A DNA stretch of 64,000 nt, from positions 109,655,161 to 109,719,160 of the forward strand of contig NC_134087.1 in assembly GCF_000715075.1 (NCBI RefSeq). Reading direction: 5' to 3'. Origin of the DNA: Nicotiana tabacum. Taxonomy: Eukaryota > Streptophyta > Magnoliopsida > Solanales > Solanaceae. Shown piece by piece: positions 45,301-57,473 of the stretch (the first letter of the stretch is position 1; every line of letters starts with the position of its first letter). Made by a program: the position numbers and the translations under genes. The notes under the pieces are model-generated. The model saw only the letters and a list, made by a program, of their open reading frames with translations, had not been told where the DNA came from and made no database searches.

Positions 45301-48300
45301 GTTAAACTAACTTTCATTTAAGAAAAAAAATATCTTACCTTGTTAACCATGGTTACAACGGCTTCCAAAATCTCACCTTTGAAAGGTCGAAATACAACAC
45401 ATTGATACTTCACCGGGAAAGTAACAAAACCAGTTCCATCACGAATTAGACCTTTACCGACGCTTTCAATCCCAGTAATGGCCACAATGAAACCGTGCCG
45501 ACCGCTGAAGAATCCAAATATCTCAGGAATCAATATAGCATAAATATTGAGCTGAACACCAAAAAGAGAAATTAAGTCCATGGATGCTAAAAAGTGCCGC
45601 ATCCCCTACTACTTTGCAAAATTGGTGCAGAGAGTATACCAACATTTACAAATGTATATAGTTTAATAAATAAACATATATATGTATATAGATATAAATA
45701 ATACATACTTTCATATACGGAAAAGGTCCAAATTCGGCCATGTACTATCCTAGATTGTTCAATTTTTCCCTCCATTACAGTTTTGGTCCATTTATGCCTT
45801 GTCGACAGCAAATTGTCTGCTCCATTGTAAATGGATGTACTCCACATGTCAAACTTTTCAAGAAAAAAGGTCCCAGTTTACCCGTTAACTTTTTTGACTA
45901 TGAATCTAAATTATTCTCAGGTAGGAGCTGAGCTCCGTCTGGAGTCACGGGCAAAAACGGACTTTTTCATAGCGGCAAGGGTAATATTAAGCCCAGTAAA
46001 AATTTCGTAAGGCTTTAAGACTTTAACGTGCGCCACGTCGATTTAAGATAACGTTTTTCTTGCCAAGGCTAACCAAGGACGAGCAAAATATTATACAGGC
46101 ATTGTATGAAGTGCATAATGATATTTGGAAATAATTGGCTTGGGCAGAGGATCACATGAAGAGAAAGAGAAGAAAGAAAATTCTAAGGCAATGTTACAGC
46201 ATCAAGAATCGAATGTTACACTATTGCCAGGAAAAAAAATCGAGGCAATACTGCAGCATCCAAAAGATCGAATGTTGCAGCATTCAAGCAATTCTATAAA
46301 AGGGCCATCTCGGTCAGCCTTCATTTTTGAAGCTAGGCATGGTTCCTTGCGAGGTTTTTCACCAGAAATTTCCTTCCAAACATAAAATTTAACTGGAAAT
46401 TGTTGATTTATGATAGATTAAGTTTGTTAATATGAATCTTAATATCCAAATGTGGATTCTTTCTAGAATCTTCATCTTCCCAAAGAATCTTCAAAGTTGG
46501 GAAATTTCAAGATTTGTCTACAAAAAGGTAACCTCGCTACTCCATTGTTATATATCGTGTTCTAATAAGCTTATAGAACATGTTTATAGAATAAAATTGG
46601 AGCTTAAATAGAGATTGTTTGAACCCTAGTTATGGGTCTTGGAAATTGATTTTTGGGTAGAGAAAACGGATGGTTTGAACCCTAGTTATGGGTCTTGGAA
46701 ATTGATTTTTGGGTAGAGAAAACGATGAATAATGATGGGTTGATCTGAATTGTGTCGTTTTGATTTTCTAATGAAGCGACTAGATTCATAAGACATATAA
46801 TGAACGGATTGGAGTTAGAAAACGAGAATCAACATCCAAAGGAAAAATGTGGATTTCTCTTGAATCTTTAGGAATTAAGCATAAATGTTGAACATTTAGT
46901 TGATTGAATTGGCGTTGTTGTGATATGATGTTGATGAACATTAATTCATATGTGTAGATTCAAATCATTTGTGTCGAACAACTTGTTCTTAGACAATTGG
47001 AGATAGCGCTAAAGAATAGAAGGGCATATCCAAGGTATGTTGAGCCGAACCTTTACCTAGCATTGTTTTTCTGAAACTCCACGTCTTTCGACGCATATCT
47101 ACATGTCTAGGTTTTTTTTTCGAAAACGTAAATATATGATTGTATGGTACAAGTAATCATGCATTATCCATATATGTTGAAATGAAAATACGCAAATGCT
47201 ATGTTTCACAAAGTGTTATGACTATATGCATTTTCAAGATTTCAAATGAACATGACAATATGATTTTCAAATGAAAATGACTGAATTATGAATGTTTCAC
47301 GTTTTAAATGAAAAGGAACATTGTGTTAAAGTTTTCCATGAATATGAATATGACTATAGCTTTCAAATGATGAATGCAAATGGCTACGAAATGAAAAGAG
47401 AATGTTTGTGGCTATTGAGCCTAATTTATAGATTATGTTTAAGGGCCAAAGGTGTCAACTACTATGAAAGGGCCAAAAGTGCCAATGCTTTTATAAAAGG
47501 GCCAGAGGTGACAAATAATATAAAGATATATTGAGAGTATCTTTAGAGAGCCGAAAAGGTATTGGTAAGTAAATCGAACACCCAAAACTACACCTTCGGT
47601 TGTAGAAATCTAGTCGTACCGTGGTTTGGACTGGACGATTAGATACTACGGTTGTACCGTGGCTTGGACTGGACAACTGAAATTGCTAGCAAACTAATAT
47701 CGATCCACACGGCATTGTGATGAGATGGCTTAGCCGATAGGGCTGAGATCAGACTGCATGCCGTTCACATGGTGGTTTAACAAAATGTTGGTAACTAATG
47801 AACTGCACCAAAAGTTATAAGTTTCTTTACAAATTCAAACTTTATTATGGATTATGAAATGATTTCAATTGCTAAGAGGATCTTTTTATGAAAATGTTGA
47901 TGAAATTGATTACTGTTTTAATTGCATAGTACCTCTTCATGTTCCCTTTGTATGTTCTTGTCCTATTTTTATGTGAGGGAATTGACGATGCATAAGAGTA
48001 CTTTTCAGTATGTACTTATGTCTCTTTGGCTGCAAAGAAGGATCTAGAATTTTAAATTTATGGGTTCCTACACAAATCTTAAGTTAATATACAATAATAA
48101 CTGGAATAACGAACTGGGTTCCAAGCTAAATATTCTTATATATTTAATGAATTTTTCAATACAAATACCGGATCTAGACAAAAGTTACTAGATTCACGAG
48201 AACCCGTATCTAACTCATTGGATCCGCCCCTGTTTGGCTGGGGTTGATACTTTTGGACGGCGTGGATCACCCGATACTTTCCTAGTGGGTATCTTAGAGT

Positions 48301-48719
48301 CTAGTGATTTCTGCATTTAAATAATCCTTGTCATAGAAGCTCCGGGTACACTGTGTATAAAATATAGGCATGGTAAACATGAAATTATGTATAAGGTTTT
48401 GAAAGGTTTGGGGCGTGACAATTAAACCAAAACTTAACCCATGCCAAAGTTGCTCAATTTCAGGGGTCGATTTTACCCTTTTCCCTTTCATATATACAGA
48501 CTTCTGAGTTGAAAGCAGTGCACTCGCACCTGATGTCAAAGATTGGACCCTAACATGCACAAAAATAATGTTGATTTGAGAATAAATTAGGGTTTAATCA
48601 AACCTGCAAGTTCCTTCGACATCTTTCATGAGTTTTGAGACGAGCTTTTCCCGAAGGTCACGGCCAAAGTGACGAGGATGCAGCTGCATGTTTCTCTCCA
48701 ATACTATGTGAAAAAACAT
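42312..48719 (-). CDS. NRPB7: RNA polymerase II subunit RPB7 (6 coding exons, 177 aa)
   Basis: RPB7 pairs with RPB4 to form the stalk of nuclear RNA polymerase II, which contacts nascent RNA and initiation factors. Coding exons on the - strand: 48719-48604, 45504-45339, 45251-45201, 43412-43347, 43250-43182 and 42377-42312 (534 nt including TGA). All introns are GT-AG. The protein begins MFFHIVLERN, the usual start of the family. The upstream in-frame Met of a longer frame is rejected for that reason. The N-terminal tip domain covers about residues 1-78. The C-terminal S1/OB domain covers about 79-172, with SGRHGF, TGFVTFPVKYQ and FKDDFLG-like FCIGTIKDDFLG. Length and sequence look normal. 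Intron 1 (3.1 kb) carries a solo LTR and intron 3 a MITE. No damage to coding sequence is seen. Confidence 0.95.
43590..43845. mobile_element. Stowaway-type MITE in RPB7 intron 3
   Basis: The ends TTCCCTCCGTTTCAATTTA and CATTGGAGGGAG are inverted and flanked by TA (43588-43589, 43846-43847). The size is 256 bp. The right terminal repeat is more diverged than the left. Confidence 0.75.
44550..44670. repeat. 48-bp tandem repeat in RPB7 intron 3
   Basis: Two nearly identical copies and a diverged third of AAAAGTGACAAGTTCAGAAT... lie head to tail in the intron. They open a short + frame that is not a gene. Confidence 0.85.
45715..45950. mobile_element. Left part of a terminal-inverted-repeat element in RPB7 intron 1
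   Basis: The phrase GGAAAAGGTCCAAATTCGGCC (45719) answers, inverted, the sequence ending at about 48490 (reverse complement GGGAAAAGGGTAAAATCGACC). This suggests a DNA element split by the LTR between them. The match is partial and the family unnamed. Confidence 0.4.
46613..46730 (+). repeat. 57-bp tandem duplication in solo LTR K
   Basis: GTTTGAACCCTAGTTATGGG...TAGAGAAAACG occurs twice in direct succession with almost no difference. Confidence 0.85.
48029..48236 (+). mobile_element. MITE with GGATCCGCCCCTG end
   Basis: The right end CATTGGATCCGCCCCTG and left end AAGGATCTAGAATTTTAAAT are roughly inverted. Internal TGGGTTCC and AATACAAATACCGGATCT phrases recur in Solanaceae repeats. It is nested in solo LTR K. 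Confidence 0.5.
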
Positions 48720-48862
48720 GTCTGCTTTCAAGAGAGAGTACAGAAAGCAGAAGCTACAATTGGCGTATGTCGTCTTTATGTGCGACGGTTGAGCGAGAAA
48801 GCGAGGTGAAAGTGACCGTCTGCGAAGAACAAAAGAGGCAAGAAGATTTACTAATGTTACTT

Positions 48863-48912
48863 TGGGCTTGGGAAAAGATCTGCTGGTCGGGTTATGTGAG
48901 ATCTGGGCCCAA
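48863..48912 (-). promoter_or_regulatory. RPB7 proximal promoter with site II-like TGGGCY motifs
   Basis: TGGGCT at 48863-48868 and TGGGCC within a TGGGCCCA palindrome at 48904-48911 lie 145-190 bp upstream of the RPB7 ATG. TGGGCY (site II) elements are frequent in promoters of plant housekeeping genes and bind TCP-type factors. No TATA box was obvious. The function is inferred from position. Confidence 0.45.
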
Positions 48913-48979
48913 TGGAGAACTCTCACTCTCCCAAGTTTAAATAACAATAAAAAAAATGATTCCAACAGTTAGACTTTTG

Positions 48980-49240
48980 TTTGTGTTATGAATACATTGA
49001 ATTTGTGAATGTCCAACAACTCATTCATGAACCATTTTAGATATACATGAATATGTTTATTACATTCATTTAATATCTTGTAACTCTTAAGTAAAATGTA
49101 CACTATATATATGGTGTTACTGATTCTACAAAAGACATCAATAAGATAGACTTGAATACAACTTGATAGAAGAAAAGTTTTATCTATATTTCTTGTCTTA
49201 TATTGCTATTATTTTATAATATATTATCAACACGAGTTGC
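48980..49240 (+). mobile_element. Possible Ty1/Copia LTR remnant upstream of RPB7
   Basis: The segment starts TGTGTTATGAATACATTG, has a TATATATATGG box near 49105 and ends ...TTATAATATATTATCAACACGAG. That last phrase is a mutated version of the LTR end plus TTATCAGCACGA primer-site sequence of some plant Copia elements. No coding sequence follows. Confidence 0.35.
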
Positions 49241-49688
49241 TCAAATCATAGTTACTTTGCCTGCTCCACGGGGCTCTAATTTCATTCCCGTCTTTTGAAG
49301 TTGAGTCTACTTTTTCATCCGATATGTATTTACAGTTTTATTCTTAGCAACTTTTTAATATATATATATATATATAAGCTATACGGTAGAAGGCTATTAA
49401 CTTTGATTTTGTGCCGGTTTCAATTTTGAATGTATGTTCCACTAATTTCTATCTGATCCTAGTTTAGTCTTGGTAAAGATAAAGTATACAATCATCCGTT
49501 AAATATTTAATATAAAGAATTAGCATATTAGTTAGAATAAAGATGAATTTTTTTTTCTCTCTCTCCATGTAACCATGACTATATATGCTTTTGAATTAAT
49601 ACCCGTTTCTTCATTTTTTATTTCAAAAATTTTTATTTTATTTTGTAAAATTTGCACATGGATGAGGATATTTATCGTATTAGTTTAC
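49241..49688. other. AT-rich intergenic DNA
   Basis: No gene is seen. A (TA)n run lies at about 49358-49376. The five bases TTTAC at 49684-49688 flank LTR I and are its presumed target sequence. Confidence 0.5.
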
Positions 49689-52559
49689 TGCCACGATCTA
49701 AAATTCACTAGTCGTGATGGTACCTAACCCAAACCGCTAGGTAAGCCAACTAATAACTATCTAATTTCAATAATATTAATAAGATAATTAAACAAAGGAA
49801 TTATCTGAATCTTATACATTTCTCAAGGACTGGTAATACAAATCATGAGCTTTTAAGAATAGAGTTTACAAGGCTGATATGAACTAAATACACCTTCTAT
49901 TTGAAAAGTACATAAACAGAATTTTAAAGTCTAAGGCTACCATGAACAAGAGGCAGCTACAACAAGGATGCAGGTACAACTTCCAATCTAGCTCACATCG
50001 GACACAGCAACATCGACATCCGAAATCTGCACGCAATATGCAGGAAGTGTAGTATGAGTACAACCAACTCCATATACTCAAGAAATAACAAACATAACCT
50101 TAGGTTGAAAGTAATGACGAGCTGGAACATGGTCGGGTCCAACACCAATAGCCAATCAACATTTTATAACAATGTAGAGCATATAAATAATGAAGCAATT
50201 CAAAAGTAAAATACTTAGCTTTTTCACAATTTTTCGAAAATAATTCCGTTTTTCAAGAATAACAGTGAAAACACGAATTCTTTACTGAAATTGTCGAAAA
50301 ATATGAGATAGTTTGAAAATTATAATTTTTCCAAAATCCTTTTCACAATAGATGAGATGTTTCATTTTTTTTTCAGATAGCAAGTGTGAGATACCCCTCT
50401 ACGCCCACATATCAATGTGTGTAAAAAAGTCATGAATGATGTGATAGCGTACAACATGATAAAAAATACATCTCTATGTTGTATGTCATGTGTGCATGCC
50501 AATGTCATGTATCTCACAGATGAATCATGTACTCATACTCTCAGAGTACTCAATCTCACTGCCTCATACTTTCCACTTATCATGATCAACCACTCGGTAC
50601 TGTATATGGCCAATACGGCCTAGGAAAATCCATCCCGGAATATATACAACACTGACTATAAGTCACCCAGTACCAAGGAAAAAGGGCAATCCAACCCCTG
50701 TAGAGAAATCCATCTCCAGGTATTAAGTACTTCGAACAAATCCATGTCTAGAGAAATCCATTCCTCAATAGTATCATCCGCGCTCACTGGGGGTGTGTGC
50801 AGACTCCGGAGGGGATCCTTCAGCCCAAGCGCTATCATAAATCAATATAATCGCTGCGGCGTACAGCCCGATCCCATAACTGTCACTCATAATCATGCTC
50901 TCAGCCTCACTCAGTCATCAAGCTCTCCAGTTTCACCATGGGCTCATAATGTCATGAAGGCTAACCTGGAACAATGATATGATGTATCAATAAATAACAA
51001 CTGAGACTGAGATATGATATGAATACATGAATATGACTGAGTACGAAATATCAATGAAATCGGTGAGATGACCGCACGAAAACGACCACTATGGGTCCTA
51101 ACAATATCAACATAAAGCCTAAACATGATATCTAGCATGATTGACAGCTCAATTACTTTATCACATGGTGAAAACATAGATATCAACAAAATAGGGTCAC
51201 TATACAGTGTCATGGAAACAACAAAGTCATAATTCACAGGGTACACACCCACACGCCCGTCACCTAGCATGTGCGTCACCTCATCATCAATCTCATAGCA
51301 TGCAATTCGGGATTTCATACCCTCAGCACTAAGTCTAAAAGAGTTACTTACCTAGAACAAGCCAATTCTAATACAGAGCAAGTCAAGCGATGCTCCAAAA
51401 TGCCATCACGCGCGTAGCGACCTCCGAACGGCTCAAAACTAGCCAAAGCAACTCAAATACATCAAATAAAGCCCCGGGAAATAATTTAAAATGATAAAGA
51501 TCGAATCCTTAATCAAAACCCAAAACCAGCAAAAAGTCACACCCGGTCCCGCGCCTCGGAAACTGACCAAACTCACAAAATCCGACAACCCATTCAATTA
51601 CGAGTCCAACCATACTAGTTTTACTCAATTTCGAATCCGAATCGATGTTCAAAACTTAAAAATTCACTTTATGAAACGTTAGGCAAAAATTCCCAAATTT
51701 CACTTTGAAATCATCAATCAAATACCAAAAACGAAGATGGATTCATGAAATATAACCAAAACCGAGTAGAGAATACTTACCTCAATCCATATGGTGAAAA
51801 TTGCCCAAATCCGAGCTCCCCAACTCAAAATATGACCAAATGAACAAACCCTTATTTTATATATTTTTTTGCCAGCTATTCTGCCTCGTTTCTCGTGCCT
51901 AACAATCCCGAAACTTGCTTTTGATGCTTCCAATGGATTTCCTGTTAAATTTTAATCAAGTTAGGCTTTTGAATCACTTCATATAATGAAGGAGATATAT
52001 TGGTTCCAATATTTACAAATAGTGCAGATTGTTAAATAAAAATTCAGTGACAATTTCGTAATTAATCTGAAAAATCTGGCAACCCAAATTCTTAGTTAAA
52101 TGACCATAAATTCCTCATACAATGTCCAAATTGGACGATTCTTTTTGCTATAGATCCATAATTATGATACGGATCTAATGCTTCAATCAAAATAGAAATC
52201 AGAACTCATTTGTTTAATATGATACCATTTATGCTTGAAGAAACGACGTCGAAACATAAGAAAAATGAGCGCAATGCAACCCAAATCTATCCAAAACTCA
52301 CCTGAGCCCCTCGGGACCCCGTACGAGCATACCAATAAGTTCTATAACATAACATGGACCAACGCGAGGCCTCAAATCATGCATAACAATATTGAAACGA
52401 CGAAACGCGCCTCAAATCAAACTTAATGAACTTTCGACTTCTAAAAACTAGCGTCGAAACATATCAAATCAACTCAGAATAAACTCAAATTTTGCACCAA
52501 GTCACATTTGATATTACGAACCTGCTCCAACTTTCGGAATTGGAATCCGACCCCGATAT
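49689..52559 (-). mobile_element. Ty3-type LTR, 3' part, reverse (element I)
   Basis: On the - strand this LTR ends ...TTTTAGATCGTGGCA at 49689, directly against host DNA. It is therefore a 3' LTR or solo LTR without a primer site. It shares with LTRs A and H the CGTGCAACCCGATCC / GGAGGGGCTCC-type block near 50780-50870, the CACCTAGCATGTGCG phrase near 51260 and the ACACCCGGTCCCGCGCC phrase near 51540. It is interrupted at 52559/52560 by H. No gene is seen. Confidence 0.75.
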
Positions 52560-54204
52560 TATCACGACCCCAAATACCCCGGTCATGATGGCGCCTATCA
52601 CAGTACTAGGCAAGCCAAACCAACACTTACCATAACGAATTCCTTTTATAAAATTATTTTTCTAAAACCAATTAAGTCTCAAAGCTTTCATAATTAAAAT
52701 GAATATTCAACAGAAATATGCGGAAAACGGTATGAAATACACTAACACAGCTTGAATTCGGTGTCACTAGTCATGAGCCTCTAAATACAACCAAAACACT
52801 ATCTAGGTAGTACAATATGAGTCTGAAATACAAAACACTAAGATATGAAGGAGGAAGGCAGGGCTTCAAACACCGTGCAACTACCTTGCGATCTCCGGTA
52901 AAGCTTTGAGAGTGTTGGATGCTCTCACTCTGATGCTCGGGCACCTGGATCTGCACACAAGGTGCAGGGAGTAACGTGAGTACGCCAACTCAGTGAGTAA
53001 CTAACGTAAATAAGGTCTGAGTGCAGTGACGAACAATTAAAGATCATATAAGAGTTTTCAACAGAAATATCAAGTCAAAATCAGTAGTAGCAGTTACCTC
53101 ATAAAACTTCAATTTCAATTAAAATACTTTAAAATCATTTATTCAATATTTTTCAACAAAGGCTCAGTATAAAAGAAGAGTGAAAGCAGGAAAATGTCAT
53201 AAACGGGCCTCTCGGACAAGGTATCACTCATAAGTATAGCCTCTCGAGCAAGCCTCTCAGTCACTCGTGACTCATCCCTCGACAATCAGTACTCACACTC
53301 AGCACTCCGGCTCAATAGATATCTCATAATAATAACAGTGATAACTGTTGCGGCGTGCAACCCGATCCATAGTATATAGTCAACTACGCTCACTGGAGGT
53401 GTACAAACTCTGGAGGGGCTCCTACAGCCCAAGCGTCATATCCCTGCGGCGCGCAGCCCAATCCATAATATATACTCCCTCTGTTCCAGTTTATGTGAAC
53501 CTATTTCCTTTTTGGTCCGTTCCAAAAAGAATGACCCCTTTCTTAACAATTTAGCTTAAACTTATAATTCTACCCTTAATGAGAAGCTTTTATAACCACA
53601 CAAATACTCTGAGCCCCTTTTTGATTTGTTTAGGACCACAAATTCCAAAAGTCTTTATTTTTTCTTAAACTTCGTGCCCAGTCAAATAGGTTCACATAAA
53701 TTGGAATGAAGGGATAAATATATATATAATATCGTTGCGGCGTGCAACCCAATCCATAATGTATATATAATCCTCACCATTAGGTCCTCAACCTCTCTCA
53801 GTCATTAACCTCACGGCCACTCGGGCATATCACTGAAAATCAGGGAAATCAGCCCAAACAATTTTCATATATTAAGAAGTAGAGTGATGAAACCGGATTT
53901 AAGCAATAAACAAGTAAAACATGACCGAGGATATGCTTTCAAATAAATAGAGTGAGGAAAGTAGTAGAAATACCCCTAAGGGTCTAAACAGGTCGACACA
54001 AGGCCCCAAACATGGCATACAACCCAAAATATAGTATCAATCTTTAAAATATGGGATATCATAAGATTTCAAATCAAATACACGGCTTAATAGCCGCTAC
54101 GGGATGGACCTAGCCACAAATTCCTACCGGTGCACGCCCACACGCTCGTCACCTAGCATGTGCGCCACCTTATTTATCAAAACAATACGAAATACCTGGG
54201 TTTT
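52560..54204 (-). mobile_element. Ty3-type LTR related to LTR A, reverse (element H)
   Basis: On the - strand it ends ...GGGGTATTTGGGGTCGTGATA at 52560, related to the end of LTR A. Its upstream blocks match A in order (GTATGCCATGTTTGGGGCC, GAAAGCATATCCTCGGTCATG, GGGCTGCGCGCCGCAG). It holds the repeat region without the inverted duplication seen in A. GATAT at 52555-52559 is the presumed target duplication. Its 5' part is split off by Athila element G at 54205. Confidence 0.78.
53475..53714. mobile_element. Stowaway-type MITE in LTR H
   Basis: CTCCCTCTGTTCCAGTTTATG and CATAAATTGGAATGAAGGGA are inverted ends, flanked by TA at 53473-53474 and 53715-53716. It is inserted inside the TA-rich part of LTR H. 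Confidence 0.85.
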
Positions 54205-55725
54205 TGATCGGGTCCAACCCTACACCACTACAAAGTGGCAAGAGCGGTCGATGCAACTTTTACCCGAGATGCTCGGGATCGAATCCACAGGGAGCTAGAT
54301 TGATTGGGATTTGGATTCATATCTAAACTAGCAGTGTGTAGTGCTCTTAATTACTCTTTCAATCATAATTGTTATTTGTTACTTCTAATTTTATACTAAT
54401 GAGATGCTAAATTAGACTAAGAGTGAATGCTTGTAAGGTTTTCTAAATGATTAAAGAGGAACTAGGGAAGTGACTTTCTCCTAGGTGAATATTTGACGGG
54501 ATCTAAGGCCTAAGGCAAAGTTGTTATGTTGGGGATTGCGATATAGCCAATGCATAGAACTACTCACTCTATACCTCTCGGTAGCTTGAGTGACTTTGCC
54601 CTAATTGACTTTCTCAAGAGCAATTGGGTATCAAAAATTGTGCAAGCAATATAGGCTCAAGTCGGGTATTACTATCCTATCTCAAGGTTTAACCTTTTAA
54701 TTGGGGCTATCAATCTCTTGGTTACACCACAATTCCTTATTGGACTGATTTTGCTAGACTCAAACTCTCTTTCTCAAGAAGAGCCCAAGTCAAGTAGGCA
54801 CAAATTAGTGTTTGCAACCACTAATTCAACGTGGAAAACACAACTCAGTCCAAATATCAACTGCCCATAAACATCTAAGCCTTAAATCAAAAGACCCATC
54901 AAATACCCACACTAGGATTGAGCCACAACCCTAGATAATGGATCTAGCTACTCATAATAATGGAATAAAACAGATAAATAGATGAAGAATAACCCATATA
55001 ATTTGATTACAAACTAAGAAATTGAAGATTCAGTGTTAAACTAGCTACAAATTACTCAAAATGGAACAAAACCGTCGTTCGCGTGCTCTGGATTCTAACA
55101 GATGCCCTAAAAATGTGAAAAGAAAGTATTTATACTAGGCCGAATTTTCTGGACAAAAATACCCCTGACAGAGGTCTTGCGGACCGTGGAAAATGCACCG
55201 CGGCCACGATGAGGCTTTTTGGCTTGACTTTTCACTCTCTGAATCTGGCCACCGCGGACCGCATAAAATGCTCCGGGGCCGTGGTGGCTTCACTGCGGTC
55301 TGCACAAAATGCTCCACAGACCGCACTGGCTTCAATCGTCCAAACTCCTAACTCTCTGAATCCCCACTACGCGGATCGCATAAAATAGATTGCAGCCGCG
55401 AGAAATCCTCTACGGACCGTACTGCTTTAAGCTCCAAAAGTGCACCTCTCTAAACTCATCCACCGCGGACCACAATAAATGGTCTGCGACCGCGGTGGGT
55501 TTGCTGCAGCTGTAGTGGATTTTTTGCTGCAGCAGTTCCTTGATTTGTTCTTGGTACTTGTGCATGTTTCACTCCTTTTTGAGCTGGTTTTGACTACTTG
55601 TCACTTTTTTGACCAAACTCTGCAAACAAGTACAACATGTAAGCCTTTGGGACTATTTGTATACATTTTTAATCCAAAACTCAAGTAAAAAGGAGTGTAA
55701 AATGAACTAGAATCCCTAGTTATCA
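54205..55725 (-). mobile_element. 3' LTR of Athila-type element G (1521 bp)
   Basis: On the - strand a purine tract (TTTGGGGAAG, around 55736-55727) precedes TGATAACTAGGGATTCTAG (55725), and the LTR ends ...GGTTGGACCCGATCA at 54205. GTTTT (54200-54204) is the presumed target duplication. The GC-rich CCGCGG motif array at 55160-55500 lies inside. It is inserted in LTR H. Confidence 0.75.
55160..55500. repeat. CCGCGGACCGC motif array in LTR G
   Basis: The phrase CCGCGGACCGCATAAAATG and relatives (GACCGTGGAAAATGC, GGTCTGCACAAAATGCTCC) recur about every 40-60 bp in an AT-rich context. The core CCGCGG is self-complementary. The same motif recurs at 59590-60560 in the interior of G. Confidence 0.8.
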
Positions 55726-57473
55726 ACTTCCCCAAACTTAAGTTTTTGCTTGTTCTTAAGCAACTAAAATAAGTCCCACCTCCTTAAGAGTAAAACCAAG
55801 AAAATTCAGCTGACCTAAAGTGACCTCATCTAGCATCAATTAGGACTAACAATTGCCCTCAAATCAAATGAATCATTAACAACATTCAACCTTTCAAGCA
55901 CCATGGTTTTAGTGCGACACAAGAGCATCAAGAGTTAACTCAACCCATCAAGGAAACTCTTTCTACTACTTTGGTCATTGTGGAACCCAAACTCATACTC
56001 CTCAAATCTCCATAAGCAAACCTCACTTTTAGGTTGTAGCACTTATAACGAGGATTGTGGGAAACACACTCATCTCTCTCAAAGAAAGGTCACAAGTTCG
56101 GCTCTAAGTACTATAAGCTTGCCCCTTATGTGAGTCACCACTAATGTAAGCTTCATTCAACTCAAAATTATATAGGGCTTTTATGGAGATATAGTGAAGG
56201 CTTTTGGTTCAGGGTAGGAAATATTTGGTCTAAGTAGGTTCCATCTTCCCTTAAGCACTTCATTTGCTTCATTTTGGCACACATTCTCTCGACTTTTTGA
56301 GTCATTTACTTCTTTCTTAGGGATTAGAGAGAGACATTGTCATTTTTTCTTGTTCATTTCAAAACTTTTCTCCTTTCTAAACTTTCCACACCTTTTATCT
56401 CTTTACTTTTATTGAATCCCTTCATTTCTTCTACATTGTTCATTCTTTTTGACTTTTTTTGATTTTCTTTCTTTTTCATTGCCTTTCCTTTTCTTCATTT
56501 TGTACCTTTTATCACTTTGTTGCATTCCTCCTCTCTCCCCCCAAACTTATGCTTTTGCCTTGTGCTAAGGAAAGATCGGCTGCCAAGAGAGGGTATTTTT
56601 AGAACGGATAAAGGCTTATATCATGGTCTTTGAAAGAAAAAGGGTTATGGCTCAAAAGGGTTGACTAGGGATATTATCATTGGTAGTCTATGGAAGTTTT
56701 CAAGATATCATTCGGATCAAGGAGAGCCTATAATCACTTCTCAAGTCAAACTACACTTAGGATTTCTCCTAGATAAACATTCAGGGCAAGTTCTAGACTA
56801 ATGGCATAGGACTTGGACTTGCAATTCAAATTCTCACCACACAAGCTATAGGATTGCTAAAGAGATATAGTCGGGGCCCACAACAATCTTAGCTAAGATT
56901 TGAGCAACATGAATGGTCCCGAAAAACCACTTGATGATTATCGACCAACACAAGAGTCTCAAGGTCTTTTACCATCCTATACACAACAATTTGTTTTTGA
57001 CCATAAGATCAAAGACAAATGTGTTAGGCCCAAGTAAAGTTTTGCTTGAGGCACTATTACTCATTAGCTACTATTTACACAAAAACAAAAAGAAAACATA
57101 CTCAAACCCTTAAGAAGGTTGTCATGTCATCCATCATCGGGAAGAGCCACCCGGTTCACACAAATTCCACCTTTGGAAAGATCTGTGACTTTAAGAAAAC
57201 CAAAGGCTTATTGCACACAAAACTCAAAATAAGAAGTTACGAAAATGAAGTAAGAAGCTATGAAAGAAAATGCGGAAAGTAAAATGAATATGTACAATAG
57301 GGGGTTTAGAGGAATATACATAAGGGGGAAATGAATATAACATCAGAAAGTAGCTTTATATACAGACCAAGGTTGCAAAGTACGAAAAATGCAATAAACT
57401 AGTAATATTATATACATACCAAAAGTGAAAAGAAAGTAGTATCATATTTACAGCCCAATGTCATCAAAATAGG
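55726..57473 (-). mobile_element. 3' untranslated region of Athila element G
   Basis: Non-coding sequence between the G 3' ORF and its LTR. It contains two AAGTTTGGGG purine phrases (about 55736 and 56533, - strand), the first directly at the LTR. No credible gene was found. Confidence 0.55.

Larger units (their letters stand above)
46000..48419 (+). mobile_element. Solo LTR (Ty3 type) in RPB7 intron 1, element K
   Basis: The right end GGTTTGGGGCGTGACA (48419) is a typical plant Ty3 LTR end. A TATA box CTATAAAAGGGCC lies near 46291. The central part has the GATTAGATACTACGG / GTACCGTGG and CATGCCGTTCACATGG style of chromovirus-type LTRs. No primer site follows and no internal domain is present, so it reads as a solo LTR in antisense to RPB7. 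The left border was not resolved (45930-46100). It contains a tandem duplication near 46613-46730 and a small MITE near the right end. Confidence 0.6.

Noticed and set aside
48604..48965. N-terminally extended RPB7 starting at 48965
   Set aside because: The family starts at MFFHIVLERN; the extension has no similarity and lies in leader/promoter sequence.
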